From Daphnia pulex (taxonomy: Eukaryota; Arthropoda; Branchiopoda; Diplostraca; Daphniidae): a DNA stretch of 64,000 bases. The first letter of the stretch is position 1. Each line of letters starts with the position of its first letter. The stretch is taken from NCBI RefSeq assembly GCF_021134715.1, contig NC_060026.1, forward strand, positions 13,817,001-13,881,000, in the 5' to 3' direction. This document shows positions 54,840 to 64,000 of this stretch, piece by piece. Position numbers and translations under genes: made by a program. The notes under the pieces were generated by a model that worked only from the letters and a program-made list of their open reading frames with translations, ran no database searches and was not told where the DNA came from.

Positions 54840-55729
54840 AAAAAAAAATGTCTAGAACCGGACGCTCTGTTTAATGAATTGTTTATTTTGCATGTGTTCC
54901 AGAATAAATATAGATTGCACAAGTTTTATATAGTAGTAGCATTTTAATTATATAAATATAATTATAGATATACAACAATTGTGTAAATTTGATGTTGAAG
55001 ATTGTGGGGTTTTAGGAATGGATGTTAGTGGATGTGGGATTTGATGTTGATGCTTATGGAGTTTGAGGAATGGATGTGTAAGTGGAAGGTATAGGTTAAC
55101 AACAGATTTTATCACCTAGTACTGCATTTTCATTAAAAATATACCTCACTTCTTTTAGTAAATCATAACCAAATACCCCACCCCAACTTCCTCCTCATTC
55201 CCCCATCCTGGACATGTTTATTATTTGTTTGACATAAACCTCCCCGTATTACTATTTTTTTGTTCCTTCTCAATATATAAAGGTAAACTGCGAAGACACA
55301 AGTAGCAATCAAACAATTGGATGACACATCTGTAGCACCTTGGATGCACAAGGAACAGCAACTTGATGCAGATATCTTTCACCACCATAGGCTGCAACAA
55401 CACACCACATTGGACAGCAACACCACTGCTACGTAAACATGAACCTATAACCGAAGTAAAATTAATCTTCAGCATCATTGGAAATGCTATATGAAATTTA
55501 AAAAAATATGCTACATATCATTTAAAATATTCAACCCTAATATTATTTGGCAACATTATTTTATACCTATTGTGGAAACTTAAATTAAGAAATATACATG
55601 AAACTAGACAACTCATTTAAGATTTAAATACAAATGCATTTAAACTTTAAAGGATACTCTACAGTAGAACAAATAAACAAAACTTCTTTCAGAATCTGCC
55701 TTTCTTGCATACAACAAACTCCCCTTTAA
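54840..55729. other. A/T-rich intergenic with short imperfect repeats
   Basis: It contains GGAATGGATGT repeated near 55015 and 55070 and a minus-strand open frame at 55221-55478 with many Cys and hydrophobic residues that I could not tie to a gene. Confidence 0.35.
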
Positions 55730-56165
55730 ATAATCCATAACAGAACACGACCCTGAAGGAAATAGCTGTTGACTTGACGAAATCCCAAAATATTAAAACT
55801 AACCAATGTATGCAAAGCTTAATCACATTTCAATTGTAAAATCTATAACTGGATAAGATTGTCACCTTCAAATAGTGTATGTGTTCATGATGTTCACAGC
55901 AAAGGTAAATGCAACTTCCATGCAGCCTGCACGATTTGATGGAAGCCCTAGATTGGATGGCTGAAGTTTCTTTTATTAAGAGGTGCCTGCAATCCAACAT
56001 TACAGATGTTATGATCCACATGTGTTTCAATCAGTTTAATTGTTAATTTTACCATTGTAAAAGCAGAATGTTACTCAGCTTCTCGACGTGGTCGACAGCA
56101 TGGTTTCCAAGTCTTTCAGCATCAAAATTCATCTACAAATAAAAAATGAAATTTAAACACTTTCA
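55730..56165. repeat. Diverged tandem duplication, copy A
   Basis: Shares ordered blocks with copy B at 56445: GTTGACTTGACGAAATCCCA, GATTGTCACCT, ACAGCAAAGGTAAAT, AGGTGCCTGCAATC, AGAATGTTACTCAGCTTCT and GACAGCATGGTTTC, in the same order and similar spacing. On the minus strand the block GGATTGCAG|GCACCT resembles a splice acceptor, so the unit may include noncoding-RNA exons. Confidence 0.65.
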
Positions 56166-56444
56166 GGCCACTTTAGATGCACATGCAATAGAATTTAATT
56201 GAATCAATTATACCAAGAAAACATATTATACCTACATTATATTGCTTCAAATAGAGACCCAAATACTTTACGCAAACATTATCTGTTCCCACTTAACAAA
56301 AAAAATTTACACTTGAGATTTAATTACAAATTCATCGAACTTTGGAGTACTGAACAGGGAAATAATACTCTTTCAGTATCCATCTGGCTTTTCCAACCAA
56401 TTTCCCTTACACAACCCATAACTAAATACCTATGATAGAAGGAC

Positions 56445-56885
56445 AGAGACAGACGAAGAGTTTACTTGATGAAATCCCAAATGTTAAAACTAAACAATAG
56501 TGACAAAGCTTTCCCTGAAAACTTCTAACGCTTTACTTCCAACTGAACATATTTTTCTTTTTTAAATTTGAAAAGATTGTCACCTACTTGCCTTCAATTA
56601 GGGTACATGTTGACTTTAACAGCAAAGGTAAATAGATGTAGAATACACGATAGGATGAGTGAAGCTCCATATACTAAAGGTGCCTGCAATCAAACAAAAA
56701 AAATATCATTATCCTAAATTTCATCAGTTTAATCAACCTTTCAGAACATTGTATGTAAAATGTTACTCATCTTCTGGACGTAGACGAATTGGTGGACAGC
56801 ATGGTTTCAAAATCTTAAGCTTCAAGATTCGTCTATGAATAAAAAATTAAATTTAACACTCGGGTAACTCCACGTGAAATCGTAT
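56445..56885. repeat. Diverged tandem duplication, copy B
   Basis: Second copy of the unit at 55730, about 715 bp further right: TTTACTTGATGAAATCCCA, GATTGTCACCT, ACAGCAAAGGTAAAT, AGGTGCCTGCAATC, AAAATGTTACTCATCTTCTG and GACAGCATGGTTTC. Frames that are open in one copy are broken in the other. Confidence 0.65.
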
Positions 56886-59201
56886 CTTCTATTACACCAA
56901 GAATAGTATACCAAGATTACCAAAATAGTAGCAAGCACCCCCCGTCCGCCAACCCGATCCAACTGTTAGACATCACAATTCACAAATTCTAAACAATCAA
57001 TCTGCCAACAATCCAGCTAACATCGAAAGTTCGAAACCCCAATCGAAGGATAATGGCGTCCTTCACTCTCGAAGCCACGCTTCAACTAACAAAGAACAAA
57101 GAAGAAGGTAGGGACTAAACGGCTACCTAGCCTGCGCCCAACAACTGAAGATAAATCTGGCCGCCAGATGTCCTCTTCTGTGTCCTAGATGAACGACTGA
57201 GCGGAACGACTAGTTGCTTTCAGTTGTGCTGCTTATCCTATAGTTTAAACGGGAAATTTATCACAAGTTAAAAGAATTCTTATAATATTATGCATATCCA
57301 ATTATTTACCGAGAAAGCACGATCGAATCACAATAGTCTGTTCTGTGTGAGGGAGGACCGGAGGAGGATTGGGTGTGTAAACTTCGTCTAGGGACGATCC
57401 TGTCCTGTGAGTAACCTGTGCGGCGATCACTGCCACTTTAATACTGAATTCACTGGATGCAAGATGGAGAAGGAAATCGTAGTTCCCTTTATTGAGGTGT
57501 AATTTAAAGGATAAGAATTTCTCTACAAAAATGTTACAATTAATATATGCCGGTGTATGCAAATAGACAAACTTAATACACCCAATAAATTTCCTATTTA
57601 CCTCTTTACGCTCGCGGTCCTAGGCAGTCAGATTATCTGGCTGGAGATGATGTAATTCTCCGCGTCTTTAATTCTTGGAGGAGAACACAGAAATCCTCGA
57701 ATCTGTACTGTTCTCTCGTTCTCTCGCGAACGGCTGGAAAGAAGAGAAAGAGTCCAAGAAATTTCGATAAACTCCTATGTAAATTTATTAATTTATGCTT
57801 TTTTTCCAGGCTCACCTAGTGTTAAAGATCTCCAACTTGTTTAATCTGCCTTTCCATTCCTCAGATGGAACGACTCAACTCCCCTGCTTTCACGCATGAC
57901 TGTATAACAGTCGGTGTAAAGTAAATATTTTTCAGCTTGGATTCGCCTACATATTTTCACGATTTTCACTTTGCGCAAATGTCTTAATCATCAAGGATGG
58001 AGTGAGTGGACGAAAAGCTGTTACATGGGCATCAGAAAGAATCGAATGTATATTCAATTGTTATCGAACTAGACGGTGTTGTCGCATTGTCAGCAAGTGT
58101 CCTTCTCCATAAATTTACAGTTTTGTGTACACTCCTCCAAGCCCTTTTCAAAGAGATTAGGAAAATTCGAACATCTCAACAATTTTCAAACACGATACGT
58201 CTCGTATGTGCCATCTAGTATTGAAATTGAAAAGTATGTAGTTCGGGCAAGAAAGTGCTGGTAGTTCATACAACACGGGTTCGGGACAGCCAAAGATAAG
58301 ATTCTGTTAGCAACAAGCCGTGTTAACATGGTTTTTTTGCGGATTTTTGGCAGAAATATAAATCAAAAGAAAATTGCCATATTTTTAACAACCGACTGTG
58401 GAGCGGTAGAGACTAGAATGAGTAGAATCGCAAACGCTGTGGACCGTTCTCAATAGACCGGCGAATTGTGTGCGTTGCTGATGGTGTTCACTGTTCAGCT
58501 TATATAAATCATTCCAATGTGAATAGTAGGGCGGGCGAGCTTTCTCTATAATCTCTCTGCTTATTTTATTTGTTTTGGTATTATTTAAAAAAAATAAAAC
58601 CTAGGCGGGAATATCAGATGATAACATTTCTGTTTCTGCACGACGCTGGACTTTATTCGCACAAGTGGAAAAACCCAATAATTCGAATGGATCGAAGAAG
58701 ATGGAAATGATTTACTGCAACTTAATTGCCAATCAAAATGGTACGACGAGTTTTAATTTTACTTGGAATTGAGGTAATTAAAACTTAATTAAACGATTGC
58801 TAATGCGAATCACGATGGGAGCAGCACTCGTCAATCGACCATTTCACTTCAATTAAATTTAAATTTTCCTTCACCTACAGTAATTGTCAGTTCTCTTTTT
58901 GGAATACGAACATATAAAACGTAAAAACGCGGGTTATAAACCAAATCAATTTTCAATAATTGATGTCAACTATTTTTTTTTCCTTTTCCCTGTTTGACCA
59001 TGTCCGCAAGGTAATCTCTGCTTCAGTAAATGGTAGATTGTCCATAGCCACGTACAAAAAAAATACTATTGTACCATGACATTCAAAATTCTAATCGTAA
59101 ACTTATCTTCTTATTTGCAGAGATTATATAAACACAAAGACCTGTTTACCTAAATTTATCAAGTGTAACCTTTCAGTTACATGCAACAAAGGCTTCAACT
59201 G
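56886..59201. other. Intergenic region before the C1q gene
   Basis: No supportable exon. Several open frames of 60-90 codons occur on both strands without coding signature. Confidence 0.4.
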
Positions 59202-59207
59202 TATAAA
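59202..59207 (+). promoter_or_regulatory. TATA box of the C1q-domain gene
   Basis: TATAAA lies about 30 bp before a GCAGTTTCAT initiator-like site near 59236 and 68 bp before the ATG, a short leader typical of secreted-protein genes. Confidence 0.55.
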
Positions 59208-59269
59208 TTGAAACGCACGTCCAGTTGGAAACCGCAGTTTCATTATAACCAATTCCGAACAACTAAAGA

Positions 59270-61356
59270 ATGGCGCATTTTTCTGTAGTTTCACTCACCC
59301 AAGTTGTTTTGTTGTTGGTTTTCATCTGCTGGACGCCGAGTTCAACTGGCGCTGCCTTTTCCTTGGAGGAAGAATTCCTACAATTGAAGGAAAATTATGT
59401 AAGAATTTATTTAAATTTATTACTTTTCGCGTGATGTTTCTGTTGTCGACAGTCTGATTTAATTTTTTATTTTTTATGTCTTATTTTAAATGTTATTTCA
59501 TTTGTCAATAGATTCTAATGAAACAAGACGTGACAAGTTTGAAATCGACAACGATTGAACAGCAGGCAAAAGTGACACAATTGGAGGCGCAACTCGAACT
59601 AAATGTAAGACTATTTGTTTAATTTAATTCAGAGTTTCACTGTTGGGTAAACACTTTTTTTTCTATGACAGAATGAACTAAGACAAGATTTGGCATTGAA
59701 AGTAATTCAATTAGAGGCCAAAAATGTCCAACTGGAAGTCAAAATTCAGGATCAAGAAAGAAGATTAACTTCCTTATTGAAAGCGGCTGAACTTCCGGTT
59801 TCCACTGATTCAAAATTATTTCCAGTTAATAAAGAAATTTCAATTCGATCAACTGGAAAGAGTGGAAGCCCAAGGACATGCAGACAACTTCAAGCGACTG
59901 ATCCTTCACTTTCATCCGGAATGCATTGGATCGATCCGGACGGACAAGGTGTCGGCGATAACCCAATTTACGTTTACTGCGATATGACATCAGGTGAAAC
60001 ACTTCAATTTTCAATTCAAATATGATCTGATTAATCATATTTCCATAAAAACAGGATCGACCTCAATTCTACACGATAGTGAATCTTCTTTAAATGTGGG
60101 CCACTGCGCCGAGGCCGGGTGTTATTCACGTTCCATCAACTACAATTCGTCAATGGGACAAATAAAAGCTTTGATGGAATTATCCACTGAATGCCATCAG
60201 TCGATTAGAGTCAGTTTCAGTTGATCAGTTTAATTGATTTTTTTTTCTTTCACGTTTAATTTTTAATTCTATTATTAGTACGACTGCAACTATGCTCCAT
60301 TCGAGTTATTTAACGTCGCCTATTCCTGGTGGAACGACAGAGAAGGAAATGCGCAATACTTTTGGGCTGGAAACGGACGCCACGCTGTCAAATTTCACAC
60401 CTGCCAGTGCGGAATTGATGAAAATTGCGTCGATCCTGCGGCGAAATGCAATTGCGATACTCTTGCACCACTGCAATTAGTCGACGACGGTGCGTTACGA
60501 TTCACACGTTTGTACAGAATTAAAATTTATAAAATTAATTTTGTTTGCAGGTGTCATTACCGACAAAAATGTTCTGCCCGTCACTCGTTTGAATTTCGGA
60601 CGAACTCAACTGGAAACTTCATCCGGCGTCCACACGCTGGGCCGACTCGTGTGCACCGGATTAGTGACTTTGACTGGACTGCCAAAGTCGTGCCAAGATT
60701 TGTGGTTAATTGGCCACACCCTGAACGGATTTTATTCCGTCATGGGATCATCGAAAATGGAATCAGTTTATTGCGATTTCACTAAACCAACTGACGATGC
60801 GGGTAAACGTTTTGTATTATCACGAATTATTAAGTAGCAATTATCTATTTTTTAATTCTTTTATTAATTAAAAGGTTTCCAGAAATGGATTGGATACGTC
60901 GACGTCAAATCGGCGCCCGTCCATTTCTACGCCCAGAGAAATTCGAATTTTAACACAGTAAACACTCCGATTCCGTTCGATGTGGCGGTGGTGAACGAGG
61001 GAAATGCCATGGATTTGACAACGGGGAAATTCACGGCACCGCGACCGGGAATTTATTTTTTCTCTTTCGCGGGAGTGGCGCGTCTTTATTCTTCATCTTC
61101 TGTTGATTTTTCTTCTCGTATTTATTTGAACGGGAATGTAATCGGGGCGAGTAATGTTAACGAGAATAACGGTCCCGTTGATCAATATAGTCCGTTGACC
61201 GTCCAGTCGACGCTGAACTTGGAAAAAGGCGATCAACTCTGGGTGACGTTTTCTTATTCTGGTGGTTCATCCTCGTATTTGTATGACAACAATTTATACC
61301 ACTACACCCATTTCATGGGTTTCATGTTGGAGGAGGAAATTGTGGCGTTCCTTTGA
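59270..61356 (+). CDS. Secreted coiled-coil / fibrinogen-like / C1q-domain protein
   Basis: Seven exons (59270-59398, 59512-59604, 59672-59993, 60055-60209, 60279-60489, 60551-60802, 60875-61356) give 547 residues. A signal peptide (VVLLLVFICW, then SSTGA) leads into about 110 residues of heptad-like coiled coil. Next is a region that opens like fibrinogen-related and collagen C-propeptide folds (RTCRQLQATDPSLSSGMHWIDPDG and IYVYCDMTSG) and continues with a Cys-rich segment (YDCNYAPFELFN, then CQCGIDENCVD, CNC) similar to neurexin/Caspr-type discoidin-fibrinogen-like modules. The last 140 residues are a C1q/TNF-type jelly roll (FNTVNTPIPFDVAVVNEG, GKFTAPRPGIYFFSFAG, LWVTFSY, HFMGFML). Likely an extracellular recognition protein, perhaps trimeric; the ligand is unknown. 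Confidence 0.85.
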
Positions 61357-62919
61357 GGTTTCGGGTTTAACATCCAAAATGAACGTCGACACGAAATTTT
61401 GGGAGGGGAATTTTAAGGGGGATGGGTAGAAAATGCATTCGACTCCAATTTATTAAGGGATGGGAATTACTTTATCAAAATTGAACAGTGGATGCAATTA
61501 CACTTACTAAATACACAAACCGAATTCAAAATTCTACCTGCAAAACTCTAGACGTTATGAACAAAAAAACAATTTAAATTGCCAGATTTAAAAAAAAGCG
61601 GTCGGACAAGAAATGGGAGTAAATTCATTCGCCTCCAATTCGTTGACGGATTGGAATTTTTCAAAAATCTTTTCACAGTTACAAACGCGAATACTTGTTC
61701 TGCATAAACTAACGTGCCTATCTTTAAAATAAGAGCGGGGTAATTTGAAAAAAACTCATTTTGATTGAAAGTTTAAAAAAAAAAAACATTTTAATGATTT
61801 GTCTATCGCAGCTCGAAATTAAATCAAATCAACACGAGAATGAAACTTTTACTTCGTATCTCATTTACCTTTAATAAATGCGTTTCACTATTCGATCGGT
61901 ATGAAAATGACGACAAAGAATAGCTTCAAAACGAGAGACCAACATGATAAAATACAATTTCAATTTCAATCAGGTCGTGTTGGTTAATTTAAATTATTGC
62001 TAATGCATCCACTATTGGAACATGTATACTCGTCGACAATTCGCGACATGTAATAAAAAGTTCTTACCTGTTGCCTCCACCTTGATGAATTTCGTTTGGT
62101 ATTGTCCTTGTCAATATGTCGGTGGTGTGTTTTCTTCATCTTGCCAAGTGCCAAGACTATTGCCAGGATAACTTCCTCTGATTACGTCGACGTCAATCTC
62201 ACTCTCACTATAATCAAATAATCAAATGGTTTTTGAACAACTGCCACAACACTGTGAACTGAGTTGGCAGACCCACAGAGAAGTCTGCGCCCTTAACTAC
62301 TTCCTAACTTCAGTAACTTGACGAGACTTGACGAGTTTCAATTTTGATTTTGCACTTCAGACGAACATTTGTGAGAAGAAGCGGCGATGCCAATTTAAAT
62401 GTAAATAGACTTTCTTTTCTTTCTCCATTTTTGCCAACGTAAAATTTGAAATTGACTTTTTAACAATTTTGAATTAAATACTGTGAGTGAGCTTGATTGT
62501 TTTGATTTGATTTTTTATGTCAAATCTAATGCATTAAAGGTTTTCCCTAAGACAACAAGAGGGCGTGCGCTAACTGATGGTGCAAATCCGTTTCCTCAGA
62601 CTCCTAGTCAAATAATATTCGAAAGATCGGAATGGCAAGTTGGCAACGAACGATGAACATGTAAGTGTATACATGTATTTACGCGTTTCTTATCGTTTGG
62701 TCCATATCAAATTTCGTAACGTGTTATTACATAACAAATAAATAATTACCAAAAGGGATTCAATAAATTAATAAACGACAAGACAATTTACCATTCCAAG
62801 TAGGGACTAAAAAGCTGAAATAGAATTTTGTTTCTCTTTAGAGAGTTGCGTTATTTAAAATGCTCTTTGGTTTACAAGAGGCCTCAAACTCCATTCTTCT
62901 ATTACCACGTTCCAAAATT
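61357..62919. other. Intergenic region
   Basis: Holds the 3' UTR of the C1q-domain gene and the 3' UTR of the gene on the right. No further exon is supportable. Confidence 0.4.
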
Positions 62920-64000
62920 TCATGGCGTATCGTTTCTTTTGTGTGTCTTGCGAGAGTGACGAATGCGTGATTCAGAAGAATGATAGCTGCTATCAACGCT
63001 GCTGCTATCACTATCAACTGTTGCCGGTGTTTCTTCTCGATCGCTAAAGCTATCCATTTCAATATCTGAAATATGCTTCAGTTTTCTTTCTGCTTGAGTT
63101 TCCAAAGCCTATGGTATATTAAAAATTAAAGAATGATCAATGTGACAGTTGTTAGTGTAAATACCTGATCAGTGTTAGATAACTGTGGTGGTTGGTTTGC
63201 ATTTTCAACAGCTATCTCCAGTTCAATCAACCTCTTATCTTTTCTCTGGAGTTCTGCTGACTTTTCAAGCAGTTGGTGTTTTAGCATCTTAATTTCTTGT
63301 CTCATGTTTTCTATTACTAATCTGGATTTCTCTTCTTCAGCAATGGCTTCAATTAATTTCACATTTATAAGTCTATGATGTTCGCTAAAGATCGAAAGCA
63401 GATTCGCGGTTTCATTTGCACTGAAAGAATGGAATTTCAGTACAAGTTTTTCCACTTCCTTCAACATAAGATCCAGGCTTTTTTCCTTCGTATCAAGAAC
63501 ATGCTGATAGTGATTTTGGATAACCACTTCTTTCATTTGATAAAATCCTCGTAGCTCATTCTGGAGTTTAGAACTCTAATTAAATGCAAATAACAATAAA
63601 TAATAGTTATATATCAAATTTTTAAAAAATGTTTTACCATGGTCCTTTGATTGTCTCGGTAAAGTTGTTCAATTTGATTATTTATATTATCCAGTTCAGA
63701 ATTCACTGAGTAAGCTCCTTGTTCGGCCATTATTGCTTCAGTTGCCTCAAGACAATCCTAAACACACATTCATAAAATAAACAATAGGTCATGAATTTTA
63801 AGTTAGGAAAGTAAGATTGCCCTCTTGCCCCTCTATGATTGACTGAAGGACTGAACTGAAGTATGCAATTAAATTACGGAGGTTTGCTTTTCTGTTACTG
63901 AAATGTCACCCACTGAAATACAGGCCTACTAAGTACTAACTCCTTAATCTTTCACAGCAGTGATGGTGATAAAGCAATAGGCCTAAACATTTTACCATGT
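62920..64000 (-). CDS. Coiled-coil protein of unknown family, C-terminal part
   Basis: Three minus-strand exons are clear: 63757-63638, 63575-63165 and 63108-62920, with phase 0 borders throughout. A possible further exon ends at 63996 and runs off the window. Together they encode about 240 residues. There is a long Glu/Lys/Leu-rich coiled coil (RLVIENMRQEIKMLKHQLL, ELQRKDKRLIELEI), followed by a Ser/Asp-rich acidic tail (DSDSSSVDSSYHSSESR) and a basic end RHSRKTHKRNDTP. I do not recognise the protein. The acidic serine cluster looks like a casein-kinase-2 type phosphorylation region. Confidence 0.7.

Noticed and set aside
55221-55478. Minus-strand 85-codon Cys/hydrophobic frame
   Set aside because: Begins and ends without matching splice or family support, and lies in repeat-like sequence; possibly part of a transcript but not supportable as a protein.

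Overview
This is a eukaryotic window with a compact animal-type gene layout. Most introns are about 60-80 bp with GT/AG borders, and genes sit on both strands a few hundred bases apart. The gene set (Pak3-type kinase, Zasp/Enigma muscle LIM genes, Deltex WWE protein, YTHDC1, a C1q-domain secreted protein) points to an arthropod. The very short introns and the C1q/fibrinogen-like family suggest a branchiopod crustacean such as Daphnia; that genus is an inference. Exons were assembled by eye. For nearly every gene reported as complete, exon lengths and phases sum to an uninterrupted frame, but single borders could be off by a base.

Layout. 1-1798 (+): 3' half of a group I p21-activated kinase. 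2468-4766 (-): THAP zinc-finger protein, divergent from 5089-6142 (+), the mitochondrial p32/C1QBP. 6238-6545 (-): tiny TRIAP1, divergent from 7018-9774 (+), eIF2B epsilon, which converges on TSPO (10169-11002, -). 12.6-24.5 kb (+): two tandem PDZ-ZM-LIM (Zasp/Enigma) genes, one carrying a single LIM domain and the other three, with a matching core-promoter motif upstream of each. 26085-26547 (+): small two-exon gene of unknown function. 28431-34106 (+): glutamine:fructose-6-phosphate amidotransferase with candidate cassette microexons. 35138-38403 (-): m6A reader YTHDC1. 39014-40170 (+): mitochondrial carrier of the SLC25A44 type. 40584-41650 (-): Deltex-like protein holding only the two WWE repeats. 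42272-45674 (+): eIF3c. 46082-49167 (+): Rabaptin-type coiled-coil protein ending in a FYVE finger. 49683-51361 (-): inositol polyphosphate 5-phosphatase with a SKICH domain. 51.4-59.2 kb: gene-poor stretch with a roughly 517-bp inverted repeat, a tRNA-like segment, a short tandem repeat and a diverged segmental duplication. 59270-61356 (+): secreted coiled-coil/fibrinogen-like/C1q protein. 62920 to right edge (-): C-terminal part of an unidentified coiled-coil protein.

Most genes are unrelated housekeeping functions (translation initiation, mitochondrial import/transport, m6A reading, endosomal traffic). The only clear local relationship is the tandem Zasp pair. No prokaryote-style defence or mobile system was seen. 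The most notable items are the partition of LIM domains and duplicated promoters of the Zasp pair, the RING-less Deltex, the GFAT microexons placed where vertebrate GFAT1 has its muscle-specific insert, and the large palindrome at 54.6 kb.
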